Part shown: piece after piece, positions 1 to 11,825 of the stretch
How the letters are laid out: every line of letters begins with the position of its first letter
Position numbering within the stretch: the first letter of the stretch is position 1
From: Stratiolaelaps scimitus
Taxonomy: Eukaryota; Arthropoda; Arachnida; Mesostigmata; Laelapidae
Length of the DNA: 64,000 nucleotides
NCBI GenBank assembly: GCA_019614645.1
Contig: JABWDB010000016.1
Location: forward strand, 4,712,001 to 4,776,000
Direction of reading: 5' to 3'
Made by a program: the position numbers and the translations under genes
The notes under the pieces: generated by a model
Databases searched by the model: none
Told to the model about the DNA's origin: nothing
Seen by the model: only the letters and a program-made list of their open reading frames with translations

Positions 1-3000
1 TATATATATATAGTTAGAGAGAGATTATATATATATATATGTATCTACCTACATTTATACACACATGATACAGTCCACAGTAGACCACACACCGGTACTA
101 CGTTCAGTTGATGGTCAGTCCCTTGTACTATATACGCATCATCAAATACATTGTTCTCGTCGATGAATCCATCATCTCGCCATACCACACCATTGCGCCC
201 TTCCGTGTCTGGCACCCAAAGTCGAGGTCACTCTGTTGTTGTTGTTGCTGCTGATGCTGCTGCTGCTGCCTCTTTCTTATTCAGTCAGTGTATCTGCTTG
301 ACGCGGATTTTCTTTATTTCCTTCTAATATTCATTATATTCACGTCTCTCTCTCTCTCTCTCTTTTCTAGATTTATCTCGCGATAGAGCTAGAGAAATAT
401 AAGGGAGACTGAGCCCAAGTGTGTGTGTGTGTTTGTAGGAGAGAGAGAGAGAGATAGAGAATCACCACAATCACGCTTTCCGCCTAGATTCACACCGCCA
501 TATGGCAGATTGGCCTCTGACGAAGCGAAGATACGGAAAGAAACTAAACCTGAGAAGGGGGGGGGGGGAGAATTAACAGCACACTGCGAGAAGTGGCCAC
601 ATTCATAATTCTTCGAATTTTATCTAAACATTTAGATTGATCGCTTTAGTGGACACACGCGACGTTTTCGATGCGGTAACTACTATATCTTTGGAGTCTA
701 CGACGATGATGACAATATTAAAACTATTAATAATGATAATAGCAATTTTTAAAATATTAAAAATAACAATGGAATGAACGAAATTTATAGAACGCGCGTA
801 GATCATTACGCAGGCCACCTTGTGTCGGCCAAATGAAATCGTGCCACGCCATGTTGTCCTCGTCAAATTTAGCCGTCTGACTACGCAAGCGGCTACGAAT
901 CAAATTTCGTATAGGCATACCTTGACAGACATCACCTGGTCAGGTTGTTCAAGATCAGCGAACCCTGGGCTAGTTACCCTGTCATGACAACAACTGACCG
1001 TAGCATCGTAAGAAAATTAAACAGAAATGTGTGATCACGTATGTCCTCAGACTTCCTTCTGTTCCTGCTATTCATGGAATGGGGATGTATATATATATAT
1101 AGCCAGATAGATAGTTGGACCTGTACAGATTAGAAACACGCGAGACATAGCGAGCGCATTAGCGCTCGCCGTGTTACCACAATGGGCAATGTAGCATTTC
1201 TCGGATTTTTCGTCATGTGAACGTCGAGGCGACATCGACGATGTCCGACCTATTCGACAACTATCTCTCTATCGAAGAGACTGCAGCTCAGGTTATTGTC
1301 ATCAAATCCCCACATGAATCACAATATAACTCGTATTTCCACATCATCCACAACAACTAGTTCCTTCAACCGGCTTCTCAATGCAGTCGGTTATCGCCGA
1401 CCCCGAAGATGATGACCACCCCGTTGGCATACATACAGAAAGACGAACGAACTTCAATAAAAAGTGAGATAATGATTGATAGAAAGAGAAATAGAGAGAG
1501 ACAAAGGGATGAGAAAGAGAGAACTATAACAAAAATCAACACAGTTAATTATTGTTATTCCGTTCAACTCCTCAAGCGATATCATCATCGACATCGTAAA
1601 CTGTCTTCCCGCCATAGTATGCTGTCCGTTTTTTGACTTCACCTGTCTATTGGGCAAAATTAATCGTCTCCGGTCTCTGCCAGTATCTCACCAGAGGTGA
1701 CTACGATATCCTCATTCATATGTTCGTTCAGTATCTACCTGTATCTTCCCCTTGACTCGATTACCGATGAATAACTCCAACCCTTGTCAATAAACAGCTC
1801 GCACTGTTTCATACAATGCCTGTGAGGACCACGTGTCCGTCCATGGGTCTCTCAGTGTCACAAGCGGTTCTAAGCGCGCATGGACGTATGCGCTTCCGAG
1901 TCACATATACACACCCGAGACGTTCACATGGTCATTCACACAGATTCGAAGAATTTTTTCGGCAGCAATATGTTTTGTTCGTGGCTCTCTATTCGTCTCG
2001 ATCGTGGCGTTTCCATTTGTTGTCTTCCTACAAAAAATGTCCCTACCTATTATTCCGTTCGATCTGTTTTTCATCTCTCGCTCAGTCGCATCAGGCTCAC
2101 TCAGCAACGTTCGGCTATCGCAGGACAAGCATACACTTAATCTACACATATACATCACATGCTATAATATCACGTTATTCTTCGTCTAAGGCCCACGAAC
2201 CATCACGATTAGCGATTAGTTTTAGTCGACGGTAACACTCGATGATAATTAAGATTAATTCATTAATCCAACGGCGAATAGGTAGAGTATCATGGTGCAG
2301 CAGTCTGCCAAACACTCTCTACCACACGATTCACATTCATTGTTTCGGCAAGCAATTCTGCATTTACACGTTGTTGCTTCTCCTCGCGCCTTTGCCCGCT
2401 ATTGTCTCTCAATGCGTTGGCTACAACTACAACTCAGTCAATGTACACGGAACCGTTATGCTCGGACTCGATATCGTTTCTCTGTTTCGGCAGATTACCT
2501 GTCGATATTCTACAACTATTATGTGCCATTATATATAGTAGCATTGTAGAGATAGATGTACATGTAAAGAAACAATGAACGTAAGCGAGTGAATGACTCT
2601 ACGAAATACTCCACATAAGACCGCATCTGGCTATATTCTCTGTTATAATCTCTGTCTCCCTTGCACCTCTTCCCTAAATATATATATATATATATATATA
2701 TACAGCAAGTATACGCTGTTGTCCGTCATGCCACCACCTGCCGGGCCACTATGCTGAATTAAGATGCAACCGTCAACTCAGAATTGCCAGATTCCCGGAG
2801 AAGACACTGGGCTCAGACGAGCAGGGTGGAAATCGATTAAATTCTTGATAACTACAGTGATGAAATTAATTTAAGATATAATGAGAAAATACTGGCCTGC
2901 CCTTACCCGCGTTGGTACGGCAGGCGGCAAAACTACAGCAGGTAGGCCTTCTGTGTTCGTTTCGTGTGTGTTTCCATCGTGCCGGTCTTGCTCCAGATTA

Positions 3001-4029
3001 TATAGTATGCATACGACGTCTACTTCAACGTGTACGTCCTTCGCGTTCACGGCGTATTCATGCTCATTTGAATGCATCTTATTCACTCTGTTCATCCGGT
3101 TTCTTGCAACTTTCATGGGTTTTTAGGCTAACAGAGGGAGAGAGAGAGAGAGAGAAATAACAACTTCCTAGCCTCAAGGTGAATCTAGGAAGAAGAGCGG
3201 ATTTCACTGAGTACCAAGCAAACAACAGCATCTAACCTCAATTCGCTTATGAATCATCATGAATAGCTAGATATGAAACTGCTTCCAACCGAGTTACGTT
3301 GAATTAATTATCCTGACATCTTTCGTCTGACGGCTGTGCATTCGGTAGGCGGCAGGCAGAACAGGTTCCGAGTTTGGCTCGTATCCTCTCGTAGATTTCG
3401 TGTTGGGTAAATTTCGCCACATCGAATCCTATATATTTAGACATACATATGCATATATACGTGTATATATATATATACATATGCACATCTATATATAACA
3501 ACGTAAAGGAGACAGCGAGTGCTTTCAATGGCAGCGTAGACAGTAGAACTGAGTCGTTAGTGTAAGCCGTTCGCGTACCCGGATGGATAGATGACTGCAC
3601 GATTTTATAGACACAAGGATCTTTTGTGGCCACAGCTCCCACGATGCGACCCAATCATGCACGAGATTCGTCCTTCCGAGATCATCCTCCTGGATCATGG
3701 TCGATTTCATTCTTCTATGTAATCTTCGGTTAGCTACATGATAATCAATATCAGTAACAGTGTCATTGAGAAGGGGGGGGTGGTGGATGTTCAACTGTCT
3801 AGCACATGGCTAACCCATGTGCCATGTCGCTTCGCTAGACATTACTACATCCGCTCCGTCTGGCTAAAATCGTCGAAGAGCCGCGCAAGCACGACGCCGT
3901 GGTACGCGAAACGATAACGCACGATCAGGAATCGCGCGTGTGACGACGACCACGACGAACACAACAGCCCCAGCTGGAACTCGACTGCCACTCGAGTGCC
4001 AGTTCTCGCTGCGCGAAGGAGTCCGCATG
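1..4029. other. Spacer without recognised gene
   Basis: I see no supported gene here. The stretch holds (TA)n tracts at the left edge, near 1088 and at 2678-2702, CT/GA runs near 349-365 and 3135-3155, a poly-G run near 558-567 and CTG repeats near 240-270. The open frames present lack domain signatures and codon bias and look like chance. It could be upstream or intronic sequence of a gene outside the window. Confidence 0.5.
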
Positions 4030-4290
4030 CGAACGTCAAAGCGTTAGTTTGCGTATACATATCGTTATTCGTCGAGCGCACTCAGCGAGGACATCTCTTC
4101 CAAAATTTGACGTAGTGACAACCGACGAACAATCTGCGACAATTATTCCCACGACGCTGCCGTCACTCAACACGTTTGTTTGCCTTGCGAGCGGATCATC
4201 AGCGGCGGTCAACAGATGAAAGACGCGCAGCATATTTGCTCGCTCCATTGCCCTTCGGGTGCCGGTGTGGATCCAGACGGTCCAATGCCG
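3840..4290 (+). promoter_or_regulatory. Promoter-like region with possible orphan first exon
   Basis: A CpG-rich stretch from about 3840 ends in a candidate first coding exon. An ATG at 4216 opens 25 codons (4216-4290, beginning MKDAQHICSLH) that stop at a strong donor, GTAAGT, at 4291. No following exon was found: the next good plus-strand exon, 11488-11564, does not match its phase. FEM1 lies antisense inside what would be the first intron. This may be the start of a plus-strand transcript, possibly a distant first exon of the KDM3 gene, or a chance donor. The exon is seen directly; its use is inferred. Confidence 0.3.
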
Positions 4291-4457
4291 GTAAGTGCCA
4301 AACCTCGGGATATTCCTACTTCGACTTTGTTGTTCGTCTTCTATTTCTAGTGTGGTGTGTTCTTGTTGGTTGGTTGTGTTTTTTTTTGGTTTTTGTGCTT
4401 AAAGGAAATTGCTCCCGAATCCGGCTGCGTTCTCCTTCTGGCGTTTGCAGCAGTGAT

Positions 4458-6386
4458 CTAGTGAATTCGGATAAACTCCTCCAATGACTCGGGAATGAGG
4501 CCCTTGTAGCTGCGGTGCGTTGATTTCACCTTGCTAGCCGCTAGACATTTGAGCGTGATCAGTTCGGCGACCTTAATTCGGCACTCCTGATTGCCGCCAA
4601 GCATACGATAAGGCTGGTTGCCTTGCTTGTTCGTACGGTCGATGTGGGCGCCCGCGTCGAGCAACATCCGGACAATCTCTTCGCGATAGTTGACCCGAAG
4701 TGATGCCGTATGCAACGGCGTTGACCCATCCTCGTTCACGGCTTCCACATTAGAGCCAACCTGCAATAACATGCGTGTCGTGACAGGGTCTGGGAAGATG
4801 TGCTGTTGATGTTGATGGTTGTCTTCAAAGTACGGTTGTCGCAGACTCTCCACCTTGCCGACAGCCATGTGTAACAGGGAGTTTCCGTTCGTCGTCCGCG
4901 GATTAAGCACAATAAGCTTTCGTGCCATTCGTCGCAGATGGCTCTGCTGTGATGGTGACACCGCCAACACCTCAGCCAGGTGCAGCAAATGAATAAGGAC
5001 TTTGAGCACTCGATCCCAGTTATCCTGATGTTTGCGGAACATTGGCCGTTGTTTCAGCTGCTCAATCGCCGCTGGGAAGCACTGCAACAGTTTCTCGAGT
5101 AGAAAGTCTACGTCACAAAATTTCACGGGCTCATCGAAGACGCCCGATGCGTGCTTATCATGCGCGTCGAACAGAATCTTTGTCAATGACTGCAGAGCGA
5201 CACATGTCTCATTGTGCAATACGGTATCTTTCTTTAGCCGAATCTCCACCGCATACTTCCAGAGATCGATGCATCGTTGGTGTTGCATACTATCGGCGTA
5301 AGCTGCGCCTCGGTACATCAACCGAAAAATGGAATCCTTATGGGACGGGCCAAGTACCCGCTCATTGACGAGCAGGCTTTGCAGACGCATCTCATCCATG
5401 TCGTGGGCTAGCTCGTTCACGTCGTCCAATGTTCTGAAAGGCACTCGATTGAGAAACACTTCCTTAGGTGGATCAGTAATAATCTTCTTGATGTTATGCA
5501 GATCCCGATACTGCACCGCCCGACGCCAGTAGTCGAGCGCCATCGTCTTGTCATGGTTCTCGTCGAGGTAGGTTGCTCCCAGCAGCTCAAGAGCATCGGC
5601 GACCCGATGTGGTTGATAATCGAGGGTCTCGATTAGGTACTCGGCAATTTTGGCGCTTCCCTTCAGACACGCAGTCTGCAAGACGTCGTCGCCATGCTTG
5701 CTGCAAGCCATGTGATCAGCTCCATACGTCAGCAAGAGCTTCGTCGTTTCCACTCGGTCCTCCTGAACGGCGTAGTGGAGGGCAGTCTTGAACTGCGAAT
5801 CGCGCGCATTAATGTCGGCCCCCTTGTCAATCAGGAACTGACACAGCTCGACCGATTGCACCGAGTTAATAAGACAGGTGCCGCCATTCTGATTCGGTCG
5901 ATTCACGTCCGCACCCTTACCGACGAGGAACTTAACAACGTCAACGTTGCTCATGTAGCAGGCTGAACGAACAGCCGTCGAACCTGTATCCGACATTGTG
6001 TTCACATCAGCACCGTGCTCGACCAGGATGCGACAGACGTCGATTTTGCCAACGACCGCGGCGCACCACAAAGGCGTCACATAGTGCATCGTGCGATCAA
6101 ATGGCACCTCGTAGACGCCGCGCTGTTCCGAGTTCGCTCCGCATATTTCCAGCAGGTAGCGAACAATTTCAATGACTCCCTTTTTGGCAGCCGTGAATAA
6201 AGGTGTACATCCATCGCGGACTCTATTCACCAGCTGGCTGCGTTCCTGCAGGGAGAAGCGCTCGAGCTTGTGACGCAGTCCTGCGCTTAGCCGACTACTC
6301 GGGGTGGACTGTCGCACCTCTACAATGACCTCCTTAAATATTTGGTCCCGCTGTTGACTGCGATCAATTTTGCCAGTTAGCCACAT
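4458..6386 (-). CDS. FEM1-type ankyrin-repeat substrate receptor of a CUL2 ubiquitin ligase (FEM1B-like)
   Basis: This intronless frame encodes 642 residues. FEM1 proteins recognise C-terminal degrons and present substrates to cullin-2 RING ubiquitin ligases. Ankyrin repeats run from about residue 58 to 260 (for example the VEHGADVN and LIDKGADIN repeats). A TPR-like middle follows, with the family segments ALELLGATYLD, NERVLGPSH and YRGAAYADS. Two C-terminal ankyrin repeats (MLLQVGSNVEAVNEDG, LLDAGAHIDRTNKQ) lead to LITLKCLAASKV, which corresponds to the VHL-box region, and the ending SLEEFIRIH resembles the FEM1B ending. The length fits the family (about 620-670). The frame stays open upstream to a stop at 6441-6443 without another ATG, so Met at 6386 is the likely start. 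The first 55 residues diverge from typical FEM1 N-termini. Family assignment is firm; B versus A/C is inferred from the C-terminus. Confidence 0.93.
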   Translation of the reverse strand: MWLTGKIDRSQQRDQIFKEVIVEVRQSTPSSRLSAGLRHKLERFSLQERSQLVNRVRDGCTPLFTAAKKGVIEIVRYLLEICGANSEQRGVYEVPFDRTMHYVTPLWCAAVVGKIDVCRILVEHGADVNTMSDTGSTAVRSACYMSNVDVVKFLVGKGADVNRPNQNGGTCLINSVQSVELCQFLIDKGADINARDSQFKTALHYAVQEDRVETTKLLLTYGADHMACSKHGDDVLQTACLKGSAKIAEYLIETLDYQPHRVADALELLGATYLDENHDKTMALDYWRRAVQYRDLHNIKKIITDPPKEVFLNRVPFRTLDDVNELAHDMDEMRLQSLLVNERVLGPSHKDSIFRLMYRGAAYADSMQHQRCIDLWKYAVEIRLKKDTVLHNETCVALQSLTKILFDAHDKHASGVFDEPVKFCDVDFLLEKLLQCFPAAIEQLKQRPMFRKHQDNWDRVLKVLIHLLHLAEVLAVSPSQQSHLRRMARKLIVLNPRTTNGNSLLHMAVGKVESLRQPYFEDNHQHQQHIFPDPVTTRMLLQVGSNVEAVNEDGSTPLHTASLRVNYREEIVRMLLDAGAHIDRTNKQGNQPYRMLGGNQECRIKVAELITLKCLAASKVKSTHRSYKGLIPESLEEFIRIH

Positions 6387-6680
6387 ATTCGGGATCTGGC
6401 GGGATGCGTCGAATGATATCTTTACCCGTATTCCGATGTGCTACTTGACAATGGACGTACACACTCTCTGGGGACAAACGCACCACCTTCCGTGTCTGCG
6501 GGGTCGGACACGACGGCCCGCGGCGAGCCAGCAGCGACGAGCCAACAGATCGTTCTTTGAGAGAACGACGAAGATAAAGTTATCCCACTGTTCGTCTACG
6601 GGAACACCATCACTCTGGATACAAACACACACATACACAGATCGCACACACACACACTCACTCTCAGTTCACCACTAATG
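6387..6680 (-). promoter_or_regulatory. Likely 5' flank and leader of the FEM1 gene
   Basis: The sequence just upstream of the FEM1 start is GC-rich near 6480-6560 and then turns into CA repeats near 6626-6660. No TATA box stands out. It is called as the promoter and leader only from its position. Confidence 0.35.
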
Positions 6681-9600
6681 GGAAGGGAGTCGTAACAATC
6701 CTGTGTAAGTGACGATTTCTAATGAGGCTTCCCAGGGCCGAATGATGACCAGACTGGTGTCGATGGCCTGCTTCGCTCTCAAGGGGGAGGGGGCTGCTAA
6801 TTACTAGCTGTGATCGGGATGAAAATTCGTCAACTCACAGCTCCGTCACGACGCTTGAATGCAGAGCAAGTATTGCCTTCCCCCAGCTGATCACTAACTG
6901 CTGCTGCAGTTCACTGATGGGATCCCTGAATGGACGCTGCTGGCTAGATGCCCAGCCAGGCAAGCAGGGAAGCTTCCGGTCGGATATGACGTCGCGGATC
7001 CTTTGAATTGGCCCGCGAATCATGTGGTTGTAATGCTTACATGGATACGACATTTAATTGTACATTATTTGAGCCTATTTCGATAACAGCGACAAACGAC
7101 TCGATCTATGAATGTGGTGTTTTCCATTCGAATTTCTAAATGCCTCTACAAAATACTACCTGGTTGTGGGCGCCAACTTTCGAACTCTGTTATATGAATT
7201 ATAATTATTTTCAATTATAGACACTATTCTTGCCGAGCGAGCCATGTAATCAATCAAACAGTATGCTGAATGATTATGGAAGACAAATATCGGTTCAGAT
7301 TTAGTAATTCTAAACCAAAATATTCTGGACGTGACTTGTGTCCGGTAAATGGCTACCCAGAGCTAAACGGAGACATCGATGTTTTGGTGGTTTTCGGGTC
7401 CGGACCCAAATTCAGTGAAATTTTCCATTTCTGTGCCATTTTTGTGCGTTTTGTGACTGTAAAAGGTCGAATTGGAACTATGACGAAGTGACGACACACG
7501 CCTTAAGACCAGGGTAAGAGCGGTTTTGCAAGGGGAACTGTTTGTAGGTTTACGTCGCCTTTGTTGACATCACGAATTTCGGAAAATTTTCCTAGAAATT
7601 CAAGAATTTTCATGTATATTGCGACCTGAAAAGAAGCTCGATGCGGTTACAGAGCTGGCGCAAAAAGCCGTTCTTGATTTGCTTGTTCGAAAGTGATGTT
7701 TCGAGGTTATGTCTGACGGGACGTGCCTTCCTTATGGCGACGCTAGACGCTAAGGGGCACCTGATCATCTATCTCTGTTCAGTTTGCCCGATACGATACA
7801 GACTAATGATCAACGGGTGATCATTCAATTCATGTTGAAACACTTTTCCATTTGTCAAGTTCAAGTCTGTAGGAAGTTTACGAATCCTTGTGTGAAACCG
7901 TCGAAATGCGAGCGAGCGACTCACGCGTTCTACCCATCTTGCTCACTGCAAGCAACAGTAATTCGGAAGACAACAGCGCTAGATCATGAGCAATTTCGAT
8001 TGGTTTTATGAAACGCCATATTAGATGAAACGGGTGACTGAAATAGATGGGCTCAGATGATTCTCATAGCACGTATTAGCAAAAATATTGAAGTTATTGG
8101 GTTACAGATTTTGTCATTGACTGCCATGCGACGACTTAGCTGTGTGTGGGATCCATGATACCTAGCTAAGCTATATTCCGGAATCATAGTCAAGGTCTTC
8201 GCCAGTCGTTACGGATAATCGCTGCCGCTCCGTCGGGACTGTGTACAGTTGTTTTTTTCTACATCGATGGCGATTGACCTTACTCTTGATATGAAGATCG
8301 AGCGACGAACTAACTGGCCGCAACGCCTGAACAAGAAAACACTGTATCGCTATTATGTACAGAGGCACACGATTTGGCGCGTAGGACAGTCGAGCCACAC
8401 ACGAACAGCTGTAGTGCTTTTAGGAGGCGGAAAAAGTATAAACAAGAGGCTTTTGATTACTTATAGCGATTTAGAGACGACACTTCGCATATATAGTTCG
8501 GGCTAATATATATATATATGATGTAGATAATACCGATCCACTGAAGGCGCGCGAGCAACAATTTTCAAATTTATGATGCAGGTGTATTGCACGATGTTTA
8601 TTAGCTTCGGCCGTGACGCGTTACAAGTTTATGGTACAATGATTAGTAAAACGATCGATAAAATGGCACTTTAGCTTAAGTTGACCCATTTGCGGCCGGT
8701 GGAGCTGTGAGAGACCCCTCTGAAGGATCGTTTGACATCCAATCTTCGGGAAATACCGTCAGTAGCTTCGTAAGGTTATTGCAATCCACAACCCTTACAC
8801 AAATCGCATTGGGTTCGATCTTCGCCAAGTCTTAAACGTGACAACCTCCCATAGGAAATTGTCGCAAGCGATCGATTGCCGTGGTATTGAAGTCCCGGAC
8901 TTATTATATGTGTGTCATTTAATTCATTCATATTTGAGAGTGGTGGATTTCCCTCGGTGATTGCCGGCTTCCAATCACAAGGTGAAGTGGCGTCTGAGAT
9001 CTGCTCTTCCTACGGCGTTCATACTTATATCCGGCTAATTTGAGGTCCCATTTCTGTCATCAGTCATATACATACGAATGCCACAAATACAAGATATTCA
9101 TTTGCTCGTTTGTTTTAATTCTACCTACAACTAGAATATGACTGAACTTCTATACCTTATGTTCGTCGAATTTGGATTTTTTTCTTCGGTTAAGCAAACT
9201 GTACAATTTCAAACAGTGTACGTTAGTACCAGAACAAGCAGGACCACTGTTCATTCTCAGTGAGTACAAGAACAAAGGTTATGTTTGAATGTACTATATC
9301 GTTTGTTTGTTCAATAAAAATCTGTTGGAGGAAACCCAGATTAGTTCAGCAAGGCCCTTCCTGGAAGGTTTTCCAATCTATGCTGCATAGCGATGGTCTC
9401 TTCGGAACATTTAGGGTCGCCCATCGTGCCCGCTGGCTTCGCAAACTTCAGGATTGGCTTCGAAAGGGATTCTATTTTGTTAGGCTTCTCGTTGATCTAT
9501 ACGTACTGTAATTTGCGATTTTCTCGTTGCAATCATATACATTTAGGAGAATATGATCTTCAAAACCACGCGTTAATTAGCACAGCATAATGCTTAAGAT

Positions 9601-9687
9601 GCATTATTCCAAGAGGTTGTATGATATATGCCTGTTTCATGACAACATGTATTTACTGTGTGGCACACTTTCTTTGCTTAACAAAAA

Positions 9688-9715
9688 TAGCTTACAAAAA
9701 CGTTTTTTGTAAGCT
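9688..9715. repeat. Short perfect hairpin
   Basis: TAGCTTACAAAAA and its reverse complement TTTTTGTAAGCTA face each other across a spacer of two or three bases. This is a near-perfect palindrome. Its function is unknown. Confidence 0.75.
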
Positions 9716-10771
9716 ACCTGTAATAATAACACATATTGACTTTCGTCAACGATTCGGTCGGGAGTGAGCTTGTTGTGTCTTTTTAGCCGCTTGTATTCCC
9801 GGGGTCGCCTTCGAACAAGTTACAACTAAAACCCGTTCTTGGAGTCTATATTTATACCGTCCTCTAAAAAAATACAACACAGGAACCATTTGGTCCAACG
9901 TTATATAGTTGGTGTGGACCAGAGTTCTCCCCGGCACCACTGACATTTTTTTTTGGACTGTACTGTATAGCCGTGACCAAAGGTTGTCATACTTGTTTAG
10001 TTGGTTTGGTGTAGAACTGTGTTGGTTCTACGCATCATAGCTAAGTAAGTACTGTGATTATATACTCTTGAACATTCAGCCTGAACACCAAGGGAACCGC
10101 TTTGGAACAAATGCTTGGCGTAGAATAGAGTACTGTGGTTCCACCAGTGCCAGAAATGAAGCTTTGAAAAAACGCTCGCCATACAGCAAAGTTCATTTTA
10201 GAGGGGGTACATTGCGCTGGCTTCACTTCGATGTCGTAGAGGAGGAATCAGCCAAACATGAAGGAATCGTTTAGCCTGTGTATAACTGTTGCTTCAAAGC
10301 GATTAACAATGCTATCTAGGCCAAAGGTCAGATATTCCGTTCCTCGTGTATGAGACAACGAGTGGAATTTCTGAAGTTCATATGGCATGACCATCTATCT
10401 CTGTATGCTAATCAACATCACAAGAGTGTCGGAAAGTAGCTGAATTGTCAGAACACCTGAGCACTATGCAAATATCCTTGATCACTTGGCCGAAGCACAA
10501 GTTGTCTGAGATATTCCTCGAACCTTTATTTAAGGTGAACTGAAGGCTGCAGATGGTTCATACATGTCTCAAACTTTGCAAAGCCTCTCCCTTACGAAAA
10601 GCGTTCAGCTTGGCCCAAATTCGTATACTTGTAAATTGTATTACACTGCCGCCATTCTGTTGCAGTGGCCACAGCTCCAACTAGCATCCACCATACTAAA
10701 TTACACCTCAACACAAAATAAATGACGAGTCGTCCGTTATTACGTGTACATTCAAAACAACACAGTTACAT

Positions 10772-10931
10772 GAGACCTCACAGAAAGCTTCTTGTAGTAA
10801 ACATTCGTGTAATAATTATATAATAATAACAGTAATCGTTCACAAATCACCAGCCGGACAATGTCCCGTAGGCCACAGCCTAACCAATAGTGTTATTACT
10901 ATAATTAATTAGGAGCTTTCTGTGAGGTCTC
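10772..10931. mobile_element. 160-bp inverted-repeat element, MITE-like
   Basis: GAGACCTCACAGAAAGCT at 10772-10789 is repeated as an exact reverse complement at 10914-10931. The 124-bp interior is AT-rich with a TAATAATTATATAATAATA tract. A small AT-rich body between perfect terminal inverted repeats is the form of a miniature inverted-repeat transposable element. No clear target-site duplication is visible, so the class is uncertain. Confidence 0.5.
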
Positions 10932-11487
10932 GTTGTTTGCTGCGCACCAATTCGAAAAGGGTCTGCGCCAGCGTGCGCAGGTTAAAATTGAAAAAAAAAC
11001 AGATTGTGTTCAAGTACACGAATATATTTTGTTAATATCCTTACGTGCCATTTGTGCAAGTTTTAGTTCAATAGCAAACCTGTAAATTACGATAATATTT
11101 GGGAGACGTACATTGTAGCGAAGCTGTTTTCTAATTTGCAATGTGTTACAGCTGAGAAGTTGCTCAAAGCTGTTAACCATCGCTGAATACTCTAGTGTGT
11201 TTCGTACACGGTTCAATAGTAATGCAAACGTGGTTCGATTTTTGCGTGACAATTTTGGGGACGATGTCTAATAGCTCCGAACTTACACAGTTCATAAAGT
11301 TTCATTTATGAATGTTCGGGTAATGAGCAGCGACTGAAACGTTCACAAACTGTTAAATGATGATTTTACGCTTAGAAGTTACTAATAAATATTGATTGCT
11401 CAATATTGGTATCCAAATATAATTAGAGTAAATTCAATTAGACATTTAACAACCTGTCGACAATGCGTTATTTCGTTGTTATTTCAG

Positions 11488-11564
11488 ATGAGTCAGTTAA
11501 TGTAAGCTCGGGGTCTGATGGATCTCCATCGCACCAGCAATTACATGATTGGAACAATGTGTGG
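11488..11564 (+). CDS. Possible upstream exon of the KDM3 gene
   Basis: A 77-bp stretch is bounded by a good acceptor (GTTATTTCAG) and a perfect donor (GG then GTAAGT). Only one frame is open, giving ESVNVSSGSDGSPSHQQ and ending NNVW, which requires two bases from an earlier exon and leaves in phase 0. The next exon as called (11826) expects two incoming bases, so a direct join would hit an early stop. A join to an internal AG at 11843 (before SEQQQQ) would restore the frame. The exon is plausible on splice signals; its reading is unresolved. Confidence 0.45.
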
Positions 11565-11825
11565 GTAAGTAGCAGAGTTGAAATTTACACTAGCATGGTA
11601 CAATTAACTGTTGTCCAAACAGAGCGTGAAGACAATGTCACATAAGATTTTTGTTTGTTTCTCTACGCTGCCGTGTTGCCGGATCAGCTCTCGGTGATTG
11701 TTAACAATTTTGCAAATAACATATTGGTTAACCATGTACTTTCCTGGCTTACGTACGAACGCTCGTTTTTTCTTTCGTCTGCTAACTTATTCATCATTAT
11801 CTGCCTTTATTATTTGCATTTACAG

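Larger units (their letters stand above)
6681..11487. other. Spacer between FEM1 and KDM3
   Basis: No gene is supported in this 4.8 kb. Short open frames (for example 7270-7491 and 10068-10274 on plus, 11010-11252 on minus) match nothing I know. It contains a strong hairpin at 9688-9715 and an 18-bp inverted repeat pair at 10772-10931. Upstream KDM3 exons coding the N-terminal part of that protein may lie here, but I could not recognise them. Confidence 0.45.

Noticed and set aside
1816..2235. 139-codon plus-strand frame
   Set aside because: All three plus frames and one minus frame are open here, so openness reflects base composition; the residues show no domain.
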